DNA of 16,114 bases from NCBI GenBank assembly GCA_905187695.1, contig CAJJIY010000028.1, positions 1 to 16,114 on the forward strand. Reading direction: 5' to 3'. Position 1 is the stretch's first letter. Each line of letters opens with the position of its first letter. Below, in pieces: positions 1 through 6,685 of the stretch. A model generated the notes under the pieces. That model was given only the letters and a program-made list of their open reading frames with translations, was not told the DNA's origin and made no database searches. The stretch is from an uncultured Eubacteriales bacterium (GTDB lineage: Bacteria; Bacillota; Clostridia; Oscillospirales; CAG-272). Position numbers and translations under genes: made by a program.

Positions 1-65
1 GCCTTTTGCCGGAATAAAAAAGTATTGCGAAAAAATCAAAAAGGGTTTTCTTTTTGCCGCGCTTG

Positions 66-74
66 TGTTACAAT
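66..74 (+). promoter_or_regulatory. Probable extended -10 promoter for the YitT gene
   Basis: TGT-TACAAT (TACAAT at 69-74) forms an extended -10 element about 50 nt before the YitT start. The hexamer 17 nt upstream (46-51, TTTTCT) is a poor -35, so recognition would rest on the TG extension. A ribosome binding site (GGGAAGG, about 109-115) precedes the ATG at 124. Moderate to low confidence. Confidence 0.4.
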
Positions 75-123
75 AAGTGCGGCCTTTTGGGTCAGCGTCT
101 GAAAATGAGGGAAGGAAATATAA

Positions 124-1044
124 ATGGAAAAGGGAAAACGGTTGTGTCAGCTTCTTTTTGCCTATCTGCCTGTGATTTTTTTCGCGGCGCTTTTTGCGCT
201 CAGCTATATACTTTTTATCGTGCCCAATCATTTTGCCCCGTCCGGCGTCAGCGGCATTGCCGTAATGGTGCAGTACAAACTGGGGTTCAGCGTGGCCTAT
301 CTCTCGCTCATCATCAATGTGCCGCTTTGCGTGTTTGCGTTTCTTTGCATTGACCGCGATTTTGCCGCCAAGACCTCGGTTTTCTCGCTTTGCTATTCGC
401 TTTTTTACCTGTTCTTTCAGAATATGGATCTGGAGCGATTCAAATATTATGCCGGCGGCGTGGACACCATCTATCCGGTCATTATTTCGGGGTTGATCAG
501 TGGGCTTTGTTACGGTTTTCTTTTCCGGATGAACGGCTCGACCGGCGGCGTGGATGTTTTTTCGCGCTATGTTTCCAAGATCCGCCCCATGCTGAATTTT
601 TTCTGGATCACTTTTGCCTTTAACGCGGTGGTGGCTTTTGCCAGTTATTTCGTCTATGCCGAGGTGCAAAACGGCGTGACGGTCTATGATTACAAACCCG
701 CGTGCCTTTGCCTGCTTTATTGTTTTATTTCCAGTTTTACCGGCAACCGCATCATGCGCGGGCAAAAGCAGGCCAGCAAGTTTATCATCATCACGCGGCA
801 CGCCGCCGAGATCGAGCGCGATATTGTGGAGCATCTGCACCATTCCGCCACCCGCGTACAGGGTTACGGTTGCTATACCGGCGAGGGGCGGGATGTGATG
901 ATCTGCATTGTCAACAAACACCAGCTGGTGGATTTTGAAAAGATCCTGAAGGCCTATCCCGGCACTTTCGCCTTTGTGGAAACGGTGGATGAAACCATCG
1001 GCAACTTCCGCCAGACCAAATGGAAGGGCGGCGCGGGGGAGTGA
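124..1044 (+). CDS. YitT family membrane protein (DUF161 + DUF2179)
   Basis: This is an integral membrane protein of the YitT family, whose transport role and substrate are not firmly established. The 306 residues contain about six hydrophobic segments (roughly residues 10-34, 45-75, 81-100, 112-135, 155-178, 190-205). The glycine-rich stretch NGSTGGVDVFSRYVSK near residues 138-153 is typical of the family. A soluble C-terminal domain of about 218-295 (KFIIITRHAAEIERDI onward, ending VDETIGNF) matches DUF2179, a ferredoxin-like regulatory fold found at the C-terminus of YitT proteins. Length is normal for the family. The ATG follows a GGGAAGG ribosome binding site at a good distance. The gene stands alone and converges on the next gene through a shared terminator. 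Family assignment is confident; function is unknown. Confidence 0.9.
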   Translation: MEKGKRLCQLLFAYLPVIFFAALFALSYILFIVPNHFAPSGVSGIAVMVQYKLGFSVAYLSLIINVPLCVFAFLCIDRDFAAKTSVFSLCYSLFYLFFQNMDLERFKYYAGGVDTIYPVIISGLISGLCYGFLFRMNGSTGGVDVFSRYVSKIRPMLNFFWITFAFNAVVAFASYFVYAEVQNGVTVYDYKPACLCLLYCFISSFTGNRIMRGQKQASKFIIITRHAAEIERDIVEHLHHSATRVQGYGCYTGEGRDVMICIVNKHQLVDFEKILKAYPGTFAFVETVDETIGNFRQTKWKGGAGE

Positions 1045-1071
1045 ACGCGGCCCGGCGACTTTCCGGCGCAT

Positions 1072-1101
1072 AAAAAAGGACGGCAGACGCCGTCCTTTTT
1101 T
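1072..1101. terminator. Bidirectional intrinsic terminator between convergent genes
   Basis: A perfect 13-bp inverted repeat (1072-1084 AAAAAAGGACGGC against 1089-1101) with a 4-nt loop AGAC. The A-run and T-run flanks give a U-tract in both directions. It serves the YitT gene on + and the CNNM gene on -, overlapping the latter's stop codon by one base. Confidence 0.93.
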
Positions 1102-2405
1102 CAGTTTTCGCCCGGAGCAGGCGGCGGGGAACTTTTCTTGACGGTCAGCTCGTGCGTCATGACCTCGTCCGCGGCCGTCACGGTAAAGGTGAGGTCACCG
1201 CGTGTGAAGGAAAAGCCCACCTCCGGGATGCGGTCGGCCATTTCGGTCAGCCAGCCGTTGACGGTGGCGGCTTCGGTCTCTTCCTGGAGCGAAAAGAAAT
1301 CAAAAACCGTCTGAACCGGCGCGGTGGCCAGCACCCGGAACACGCCCGGCTCGGTTTCTTTAATTTCGCTGATTTCCTCGTCCCGTTCGTCCCAGATTTC
1401 GCCCACGATCTCTTCCAGAATGTCTTCCATGGAGACCAGTCCCGCTGTTTCGCCGTATTCGCTCACGGCCACGACCAGATGATTGTGCGCGGTCTGCATC
1501 TCTTTGAAAAGCGTATCCAGCGGCACGGTCTCCGGCACGAAAACCGGCGGACGCAGGATTTTTGTCAGGGAAAATCCGGGCTTGTCGTGGCTGACCAGAT
1601 AATCTCTGGCGTGCAGGATCCCCAGCACCCGTTCATCGTCGGAAAGCACCGGAATACGGGAAAATTCTTCCTCTTCAATGACGCGCAGAATGTCGCATTC
1701 GCTGGCGTCGAGCGGCAGGGTCACGGCCGATTTCCAGGGGGTCATGACCTCTCTGACCGTGAGGCGGTCCAGATTGAAAACATTTTTGATGTAGGTCAGG
1801 TCATCGCGGTCGATCGTTCCCTCGTCTGCGCCCGCATCCAGCATGAGCACGATATCCTCCTCCCGCACGGCTTCTTCTTTTTCGTGCGGGTTGATGCCGA
1901 ACAGGCGCAGAATGCCGTTGGTGGAGGCCGAAAGCAGGAAAATGGCGGGCGAGAGCACGCGGGAAAGGAAAGTGATGACGCCGCAGACCGCGCCGGCCAG
2001 CTTTTCCTTGTGTTTCATGGCCACGCGCTTGGGCACCAGTTCGCCCAGTACCAGGGTGAAGTAGGAAAGAATCAGTGTGACGAGTATGACCGAAAGCGTG
2101 CGTATCACGCCCGTGTGGGCGGGCGCCACGCGGAAAAGACGGACAAAGAACCCCGCCACGCGGTCGGCAAAGTTGTCGGCGGCAAAGGCCGAACCGAGAA
2201 ATCCGGCCAGCGTGATGCCGATCTGAATGGTGGAAAGAAAGCGGGTGGGCTCCTCAATCATCCGGAGCATCCGCCGGGCTTTTTTATCGCCCTCCTCGGC
2301 CAGAGCGCGGACTTTTTTCTCGTTGAGTGAGATGACCGCGATCTCGGTGGCCGCAAAGAATGCGTTGAGTGCAATAAGGATCAGCTGTAACAGCAGTTGT
2401 TTCAT
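1101..2405 (-). CDS. CNNM / HlyC-CorC family transporter-like protein with CBS pair
   Basis: This membrane protein of the hemolysin-C/CorC (CNNM, UPF0053) family is generally linked to divalent-cation (Mg2+, Co2+) efflux or homeostasis; the 'hemolysin' label is historical. The N-terminal DUF21 membrane domain spans about 1-190, with the signature GELVPKRVAM at 121-130. A linked pair of CBS domains follows at about 205-335 (VREVMTPW 217-224, SRIPVL 249-254, EYGETAGLVSMEDILEE 316-332). A CorC_HlyC domain covers about 345-425. The 434 residues are complete. The ATG at 2405 is poorly served: the nearest GGAGG lies about 15 nt upstream, across a T-rich run. A promoter at 2646-2674 would give a leader of more than 200 nt. 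The ion specificity cannot be read from the sequence. Confidence 0.92.
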   Translation of the reverse strand: MKQLLLQLILIALNAFFAATEIAVISLNEKKVRALAEEGDKKARRMLRMIEEPTRFLSTIQIGITLAGFLGSAFAADNFADRVAGFFVRLFRVAPAHTGVIRTLSVILVTLILSYFTLVLGELVPKRVAMKHKEKLAGAVCGVITFLSRVLSPAIFLLSASTNGILRLFGINPHEKEEAVREEDIVLMLDAGADEGTIDRDDLTYIKNVFNLDRLTVREVMTPWKSAVTLPLDASECDILRVIEEEEFSRIPVLSDDERVLGILHARDYLVSHDKPGFSLTKILRPPVFVPETVPLDTLFKEMQTAHNHLVVAVSEYGETAGLVSMEDILEEIVGEIWDERDEEISEIKETEPGVFRVLATAPVQTVFDFFSLQEETEAATVNGWLTEMADRIPEVGFSFTRGDLTFTVTAADEVMTHELTVKKSSPPPAPGEN

Positions 2406-2640
2406 AACAAAAAAAGAAAACCTCCAAATCTGAAAATATCGTTAAAAAAGCGCGCGGGTTCAAAGCCGGAGCGAAAAGGGCACCGGAGCAAACCGCGCAA
2501 GCGTCAAAACGAAATTTTCATTTGCAGGCTGAAAAAAAGATTCAACGGCTGTACATCGGGGTAGCGGATCCACAAAACCAACTCCTTTCGTAAAATTCGG
2601 GGCGGGGCGCGCGGGAAAGCAAACGCCGGAGCCCTTCTGT
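2406..2640 (-). promoter_or_regulatory. Long 5' leader of the CNNM gene with a possible terminator
   Basis: This roughly 235-nt untranslated leader runs from the predicted start site (about 2639) to the CNNM ATG. Near its 3' end the minus strand can form a GC-rich stem (GCGCGG...CCGCGC, about 2450-2496) with an internal CCGG/CCGG pairing, followed by TTTTTT at about 2444-2449. This resembles an intrinsic terminator placed before the coding region, as in an attenuator. I could not match the leader to the M-box, yybP-ykoY or NiCo riboswitch cores by eye. Its regulatory role is inference. Confidence 0.4.
2460..2573 (-). CDS. Possible 37-codon leader ORF
   Basis: Inside the CNNM leader, AAAGGAG lies 8 nt before a GTG codon (2571-2573) that opens a 37-codon frame ending TGA at 2460. 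The product would begin MDPLPRCTAVESFFQPANEN and end in FSLRL. It resembles no family I know, lacks a clear signal or membrane segment, and its last codons overlap the 5' arm of the putative leader terminator. Translation could therefore influence termination if the ORF is real. The ribosome binding site is the only positive evidence, so this is a weak call. Confidence 0.25.
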   Translation of the reverse strand: MDPLPRCTAVESFFQPANENFVLTLARFAPVPFSLRL

Positions 2641-2645
2641 ATATT

Positions 2646-2674
2646 ATAATAGCATATGCGCAGAAAAACGTCAA
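2646..2674 (-). promoter_or_regulatory. Promoter for the CNNM leader transcript
   Basis: On the minus strand TTGACG (2669-2674), a 17-nt spacer and TATTAT (2646-2651), with a TGC extended -10. Predicted start near 2639. Confidence 0.7.
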
Positions 2675-2792
2675 GAGGAAGCAAACCGCGCGGGATCTTT
2701 CTTTCCTCGCGTTCGGGCGGAGCTGACTCCGGTCACGGGCCGGCGCGGTTTATTTGGAAGCGCGAAGGGAGGAGCACTTTTCCGATTTAACA

Positions 2793-2818
2793 AAAGGGAC
2801 GGCGATTGCCGTCCCTTT
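2793..2818 (-). terminator. Terminator of the tRNA-Pro/tRNA-Val transcript
   Basis: A perfect 11-bp stem (AAAGGGACGGC 2793-2803 with 2808-2818), GATT loop, followed on the minus strand by TTTTGTT. It lies just past the CCA end of tRNA-Val. The stretch 2675-2792 between it and the CNNM promoter holds nothing I recognise. Confidence 0.88.
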
Positions 2819-2822
2819 GTGT

Positions 2823-2899
2823 TGGTGGAGACGAGGGGGCTCGAACCCATGACCTCACGGATGTGAACCGTGCGCTCTGACCAGCTGAGCTACGCCTCC
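2823..2899 (-). tRNA. tRNA-Val (anticodon CAC)
   Basis: The full cloverleaf is visible on the minus strand. The acceptor stem is GGAGGCG with CGTCTCC, discriminator A, and an encoded CCA at 2823-2825. The anticodon stem CACGG/CCGTG encloses loop TTCACAT, giving anticodon CAC, which reads the valine codon GTG. The T-arm carries GGTTCGAGCC. It is the second gene of the transcript after tRNA-Pro. Confidence 0.96.
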
Positions 2900-2941
2900 G
2901 AGGCGGAATGCGTTCAAATCCACATTCCTTTCCGTTTCCGG

Positions 2942-3017
2942 TGGTCGGAATGACAGGATTCGAACCTGCGACATCCTGGTCCCAAACCAGGCGCGCTACC
3001 AACTGCGCTACATCCCG
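2942..3017 (-). tRNA. tRNA-Pro (anticodon TGG)
   Basis: Minus-strand cloverleaf. The acceptor is CGGGATG with CATTCCG, discriminator A, and encoded CCA at 2942-2944. The anticodon stem CCTGG/CCAGG encloses loop TTTGGGA, giving TGG, which reads CCA proline codons. The T-loop is GGTTCGAATCC. It precedes tRNA-Val by 42 nt and shares its promoter. Confidence 0.96.
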
Positions 3018-3027
3018 AAATGGGGGC

Positions 3028-3046
3028 AGGTCAACCTGCTTGACCT
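3028..3046 (-). repeat. Inverted repeat at the tRNA operon start site
   Basis: AGGTCAA (3028-3034), 5-nt loop CCTGC, TTGACCT (3040-3046). It starts at about the predicted transcription start (near 3044) of the tRNA-Pro/Val transcript. It may be a leader hairpin or an operator; neither can be shown here. Confidence 0.5.
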
Positions 3047-3050
3047 ACAC

Positions 3051-3079
3051 ATTATATCAAATCCTTTCGGGAAAGTCAA
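3051..3079 (-). promoter_or_regulatory. Promoter of the tRNA-Pro/tRNA-Val operon
   Basis: Minus strand TTGACT (3074-3079), 17-nt spacer, TATAAT (3051-3056). Near-consensus, as expected for a stable RNA promoter. Start predicted near 3044. Confidence 0.88.
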
Positions 3080-3123
3080 TACCTTCCGGTGAAAAATTTC
3101 CAATTTGATTTTCGGCGGGGGGT

Positions 3124-3152
3124 TTGACGAACCGGGGGCGGTATGTTATAAT
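3124..3152 (+). promoter_or_regulatory. Promoter of nth
   Basis: TTGACG (3124-3129), 17-nt spacer, TATAAT (3147-3152) with a TGT extended -10. It lies about 48 nt before the nth start codon. Confidence 0.85.
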
Positions 3153-3199
3153 GGAGGCGAGGATCGCCTGAGGGCGGTCACAGGGAGGTGCGCGGAAAG

Positions 3200-3883
3200 A
3201 TGAACGAAAAAGCGATGCCAAACGCCGTATGGGGCGAACCGAAAACGCACATGGCCGCAGTGGTGGCGGCGCTGAAAACGGTTTATCCCACGGCGGTCTG
3301 CGCGCTGGAATCCGGCAATGACCCTTACCGGTTGCTGGTGATGGGGCGGCTCTCGGCGCAGTGCACCGACGCGCGGGTCAATATTGTCTGCCGGGAACTG
3401 TTTGCCCGCTACCCAACGGCCGCCGACCTTGCCGCCGCCGATCTTCCGGAGGTGGAGGCCATTGTGCGCCCCTGCGGCCTGTTTCGCGTCAAGGCGCAGA
3501 ATATTGTGGATGCCAGCCGGATGCTGGTGAGCGAATACGGCGGCGTGATGCCCTCGGACATGGAGGAATTACTGCGTTTTCCGGGCGTGGGACGCAAAAT
3601 TGCCAATCTGTTGCGGGGCGATCTGTTTGGTCTGCCCGCTATTGTGGCAGATACGCACTGCATCCGGATCTGCGGGCGGCTGGGCTTTTATCCGGAAAAA
3701 GAAAAAGACCCCGTGAAGGTGGAGCGGATCCTTTCGGCCGTGACCGAACCTGCCGAGCAAAGCGATCTTTGCCACCGATTGGTGCAGTTTGGCCGGGATG
3801 TCTGTATGGCGCGCGCTCCGCGCTGCGAGGGTTGCCCGCTCTCTGCGCTTTGCGCGGCGCAAAATGCCGGCGGCGCGGGATGA
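3200..3883 (+). CDS. nth: Endonuclease III (DNA glycosylase / AP lyase)
   Basis: This base-excision repair enzyme removes oxidised pyrimidines and cleaves the resulting abasic site. Counting from the ATG at 3200 gives 227 residues, close to the family norm. The helix-hairpin-helix is RFPGVGRKIANLLRG (126-140), with the catalytic lysine at K133. The catalytic aspartate is D151 in VADTHCIRICGR. The [4Fe-4S] loop is C202-x6-C209-x2-C212-x5-C218, exactly the expected spacing. I chose the ATG at 3200 over a GTG at 3188 because that GTG lies inside the AGGGAGG ribosome binding site; the site sits 11 nt before the ATG. The gene has its own promoter and is followed by tRNA-Glu. Confidence 0.96.
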   Translation: MNEKAMPNAVWGEPKTHMAAVVAALKTVYPTAVCALESGNDPYRLLVMGRLSAQCTDARVNIVCRELFARYPTAADLAAADLPEVEAIVRPCGLFRVKAQNIVDASRMLVSEYGGVMPSDMEELLRFPGVGRKIANLLRGDLFGLPAIVADTHCIRICGRLGFYPEKEKDPVKVERILSAVTEPAEQSDLCHRLVQFGRDVCMARAPRCEGCPLSALCAAQNAGGAG

Positions 3884-3957
3884 AAGGGATATTGGGCCGC
3901 TTTTGCCGGGAGCCTTTTCCCGTGCGCGAAAAAATCCGATAATTTTACAAAAAGGGC

Positions 3958-3986
3958 TTGCATTTTTGAAAAAGCTATGCTATAAT
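3958..3986 (+). promoter_or_regulatory. Promoter of tRNA-Glu
   Basis: TTGCAT (3958-3963), 17-nt spacer, TATAAT (3981-3986) with a TGC extended -10. Predicted start is near 3993, about 24 nt before the mature tRNA. Confidence 0.85.
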
Positions 3987-4016
3987 AACCAAGTAGCGCG
4001 GTTTTCCGTTGCATAC

Positions 4017-4091
4017 GGCCCTTTAGTCAAGCGGCTAAGACGTCGCCCTCTCACGGCGAAGGCATGGGTTCGATTCCCGTAAGGGTCACCA
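4017..4091 (+). tRNA. tRNA-Glu (anticodon CTC)
   Basis: Plus-strand cloverleaf. The acceptor GGCCCTT pairs with AAGGGTC, discriminator A, and encoded CCA at 4089-4091. The anticodon stem TCGCC/GGCGA encloses CTCTCAC, giving CTC, which reads GAG. The T-arm is ATGGG-TTCGATT-CCCGT. The last 17 nt (4075-4091) recur exactly at 4235-4251 and 4395-4411 as part of a tandem repeat. Confidence 0.96.
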
Positions 4092-4129
4092 ACAAGAAAA
4101 GCCCCCCGGAAAGGGGGCTTTTCTTGTTG
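4090..4129 (+). terminator. tRNA-Glu terminator, repeat copy 1
   Basis: A perfect 17-bp stem (4090-4106 with 4113-4129), 6-nt loop CGGAAA. The descending arm is CTTTTCTTGTTG. The stem starts inside the tRNA's CCA end. Confidence 0.85.
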
Positions 4130-4249
4130 CTATCCTTTTCGCGGAACGACCCGGCAAACCGGGGAAAAGGAGAGGAAGGCAGATGTTTTCAGTCCGGTTT
4201 GCGGCCCAAGGGCGCAGCCCTTGGGCGATCGATATCCCGTAAGGGTCAC

Positions 4250-4289
4250 CAACAAGAAAAGCCCCCCGGAAAGGGGGCTTTTCTTGTTG
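4250..4289 (+). terminator. Second copy of the tRNA-Glu terminator hairpin
   Basis: Identical to the hairpin at 4090-4129, carried in the second unit of the 160-bp tandem repeat. No tRNA body precedes it, only the 17-nt tail. Confidence 0.8.
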
Positions 4290-4469
4290 CTATCCTTTTC
4301 GCGGAACGACCCGGCAAACCGGGGAAAAGGAGAGGAAGGCAGATGTTTTCAGTCCGGTTTGCGGCCCAAGGGCGCAGCCCTTGGGCGATCGATATCCCGT
4401 AAGGGTCACCATTGCAGTATAATCCGAACACGATATTGTTTTTCAGTGTCGTGGCGGCTTATACAACTA

Positions 4470-4517
4470 AATACCGGGTAGAAATCAATCTACCCGGTAT
4501 TCTTTTTTATTTTCTTT
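4470..4517 (+). terminator. Strong intrinsic terminator downstream of the tRNA-Glu repeat
   Basis: A perfect 12-bp stem (AATACCGGGTAG 4470-4481 with 4490-4501), 8-nt loop, then a T-rich tract CTTTTTTATTTTCTTTT on the plus strand. It may catch readthrough from tRNA-Glu or end a small transcript. The minus side has no U-tract, but it lies where the beta-helix gene would also need an end. Confidence 0.8.
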
Positions 4518-4549
4518 TGACAAATGTGCGCCGGATCATCGTCCGGGTG

Positions 4550-6487
4550 TTATTTTTGCCGGAAGCGAAGGTACAGGAAGAGATCTTGCGCAAGCGTTGC
4601 GGGCAGTTCGGTTTTTTCTCCGGCGGCGGTGTAGAACCCGTCAAAGACGAAGCCCTCGTCCGGCCGGATTTCCAGTGTGAGCGCGCCGTTGCGGACGCTG
4701 GCGCCAAGGCGGCCGTTTTCCTGGCAGAGAAGATTCACTCTGGCGGCGGCTTCTCCGGCCACGGTCGTGCCGTTCAGCGTGAAAGTACTGCCGGCGGCGC
4801 AGGTGATCTGATAGTTTTCCGATTCGCCTTTTTGATTGTCAACGGAGAGAAGACCGCTGAGGTTTTCGTCGTTCTGAGAATAGGTCTGCCCGCTGAAGGT
4901 GTTGTTTTCACAGGTAAAACCGTAAACGCCCGAGACCGAGGAATGATAATCGCTGTAGGCGGTCTCTTCCGCCAGGATGGTGTTTTCCGAGAAGGTGAGA
5001 TTGCCGGCGTAGTTGGTGACGGGCACAAAACCCCGGAAGGCGAAGGGCGTTTCGCCAAAGGCCGTCACGCGGTTCTGATCGCTGACAAAAACCGCCCCGG
5101 GTCTGTTGGAAGAGGGGGCGACCCAAAGGGCCCGCATGGTGGTCTTGTGCCGGAGGACAAATTCGTTTTTGCTGATTTCGCAGTTGCGGATGCCGCCCTG
5201 TTCCGCGGCGGTGGACACGGCGATCTTCTGCCCGTCGGCGGTTTTATACTGCTTGGTCTTGTTGATAAAATACAGGCTGATGAGCGCGGAATCCGTGCCG
5301 AGCGCCTGGGCGGAACGGCTGGCGATGAAGCGGTTGCCCGTGATGCGGATGTTTTCAAAGTTGACCAGATGCAGCCCGCAATAGAGCGGATTGTCCACCA
5401 CATTCTCCGAAAATTCAAACCCGTTGCAGGTCACGCCGCCGGCCTGTGAGTGATGCCCCACGGCCACCAGGTGCGGCCCCTCGGCGTCGCTTTTTCCGAA
5501 ATAACAGCCGGTAACGGTGATGTTTTCGTTGTAATGATAATCTCCGTCCGCGCATTTGACGGCAGAGGTCTCCGGGTTGGCGCTGATGGCGCCGGGGGTG
5601 GTGGGCTCGATCTGAATGGTTTCGCGCGTCAGCACGCCGTCATAGTGATAGCCCGCGAACATGACATTCCGGATGGTCAGATTCCGGCATCCGTCGATCT
5701 GGATGGCGTGATTGTTGGGGGTGTCCTTGATGATGCAGTTTTCAATCACCACATTTTCCGCGCACGCGATGACGAAGGATTTGGCCCAGGAACGGCAGTC
5801 CAGCATTCCGCCCGAGATAGTAAAATTGGAAGCGCCATCGGTGCAGTAGCCGCCTTTTTCGGTATTGAGAAACAGGAATCCGTACTGTTTGCCGGTGCGC
5901 AGAATGGCTATCCGGGACTGAGATACGGCGCGTTCGATGGTTTCGTCATAGCCGGTCCGGGCATCTGCCAGACTGCCGGACAGCCGCAGGGTCACGCCCT
6001 CCCGCAGAATGAGCCCGTCCACATAGTAAATGCCGGCCGGCACATAGACCGTGCCGCCGCCGCTCATGGCGTTGATGGCCGCCTGAAAAGCGGCGGTGTC
6101 GGAAATCACATCCTCGGCAGTGGCGCCGAAAGCGAGCACACTGACCGATTTTTCCGGAGCCCTGAAAGGCGTGCAGGTGAAATTTGTATTGAGGTTCTCT
6201 TCCACCGTGACCGAGATGCTGGCCTGTTCGCCGTATTGGTTTTCCACCGTGATCGTGGCGCTCCCCGCGCGGAAAGCGTCCACCTCCACGCAGTTACCTT
6301 TGATGCGGGAAAGGACGCAGGCGTCCTTTGCGATCCGGATCCGTTCGGGAATGAGGCCGAGTTCTTCGGCCGAGACCTTTACGGAAGTCCGGATTTCCGG
6401 GTCGCTGTCGGGGGGCGTATGTTTACAGGAGACAAACAGCAAAGAAAAAAGCAGAGCCGGGAAGAGCAAAAACAGGCCTTTTTTCAT
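4550..6487 (-). CDS. Secreted right-handed beta-helix lipoprotein (pectate-lyase superfamily)
   Basis: This is a predicted surface-anchored lipoprotein of 645 residues. The signal peptide ends in a lipobox-like LFVSC (C21). A short beta-rich region follows at about 31-98, resembling a bacterial Ig-like (Big2) domain. From about 114 comes the hallmark start of a Pectate_lyase_3/GH28-related beta-helix (VLAFGATAEDVISDTAAF, then GGGTVYVPAGIYYVDG). Repeated rungs rich in N-x-T/I-I-x-x-C/N patterns (NFTISGG, NVVIENC, NLTIRNV, NITVTGC, NIRITGN) run through residue 450 or so. The last 45 residues (RPDEGFVFDGFYTAAGEKT) resemble an InlB-type B-repeat. The substrate is unknown; a polysaccharide-binding or -cleaving role is inferred from the fold. 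The ATG has AAAGGAA 7 nt upstream and a strong promoter. Confidence 0.85.
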   Translation of the reverse strand: MKKGLFLLFPALLFSLLFVSCKHTPPDSDPEIRTSVKVSAEELGLIPERIRIAKDACVLSRIKGNCVEVDAFRAGSATITVENQYGEQASISVTVEENLNTNFTCTPFRAPEKSVSVLAFGATAEDVISDTAAFQAAINAMSGGGTVYVPAGIYYVDGLILREGVTLRLSGSLADARTGYDETIERAVSQSRIAILRTGKQYGFLFLNTEKGGYCTDGASNFTISGGMLDCRSWAKSFVIACAENVVIENCIIKDTPNNHAIQIDGCRNLTIRNVMFAGYHYDGVLTRETIQIEPTTPGAISANPETSAVKCADGDYHYNENITVTGCYFGKSDAEGPHLVAVGHHSQAGGVTCNGFEFSENVVDNPLYCGLHLVNFENIRITGNRFIASRSAQALGTDSALISLYFINKTKQYKTADGQKIAVSTAAEQGGIRNCEISKNEFVLRHKTTMRALWVAPSSNRPGAVFVSDQNRVTAFGETPFAFRGFVPVTNYAGNLTFSENTILAEETAYSDYHSSVSGVYGFTCENNTFSGQTYSQNDENLSGLLSVDNQKGESENYQITCAAGSTFTLNGTTVAGEAAARVNLLCQENGRLGASVRNGALTLEIRPDEGFVFDGFYTAAGEKTELPATLAQDLFLYLRFRQK

Positions 6488-6569
6488 GATCGGTTCCTTT
6501 CTTGGCTGGTGTCGGCGCGGCCTTTACCAAAGGAATGTGTTGGGGAAACAATCCCCCATTATTTAATAT

Positions 6570-6598
6570 AGTGTAACATTTTCCGCGCAAAATGTCAA
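6570..6598 (-). promoter_or_regulatory. Promoter of the beta-helix lipoprotein gene
   Basis: Minus strand TTGACA (6593-6598), 17-nt spacer, TACACT (6570-6575) with TGT extended -10. It is back to back with the promoter at 6627-6655. Confidence 0.85.
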
Positions 6599-6626
6599 GT
6601 TTTCTTTTCGGAAAAAGGTGCGGCCG

Positions 6627-6655
6627 TTGACAGCGCCGTTGTTTTTGGTTATAAT
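6627..6655 (+). promoter_or_regulatory. Consensus promoter of the metallo-hydrolase gene
   Basis: TTGACA (6627-6632), 17-nt spacer, TATAAT (6650-6655). Perfect sigma-A hexamers. It starts a transcript about 23 nt before the ATG at 6686. Confidence 0.93.
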
Positions 6656-6685
6656 AAAAAGGAAATGATCAAAGGGGGACTGAAC

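Larger units (their letters stand above)
4075..4411 (+). repeat. Exact 160-bp tandem duplication beginning with the tRNA-Glu 3' tail
   Basis: Bases 4075-4234 are repeated without a mismatch at 4235-4394. A third copy of the first 17 bases (TCCCGTAAGGGTCACCA) follows at 4395-4411, so 177 bp match at an offset of 160. The 17-mer is the 3' strand of the T-stem and acceptor stem plus CCA of tRNA-Glu, the usual position of a tRNA-integrated attachment core. Each unit then holds a terminator hairpin, an unannotated stretch, and a 9-bp stem CCCAAGGGC-GCA-GCCCTTGGG (4205-4225, again at 4365-4385). No integrase or plausible protein frame is present. The reading frames that span the repeat simply repeat themselves and look non-coding. 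Confidence 0.95.

Noticed and set aside
1152..2330. 392-residue plus-strand open frame
   Set aside because: It is the antisense mirror of the CNNM gene, rich in His, Gly and Arg with no domain and no ribosome binding site. The minus frame has full family motifs.
3188..3190. GTG start for endonuclease III
   Set aside because: The codon lies within the ribosome binding site itself; ATG 3200 is correctly spaced.
4064..4481. Repeated short frames within the 160-bp tandem repeat
   Set aside because: They start inside tRNA-Glu or repeat themselves through terminator hairpins. No ribosome binding site and no family likeness.
4412..6571. Large plus-strand open frames opposite the beta-helix gene
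   Set aside because: They lie antisense to a gene with clear signal peptide and beta-helix rungs, and their composition is that of a GC-rich shadow frame.
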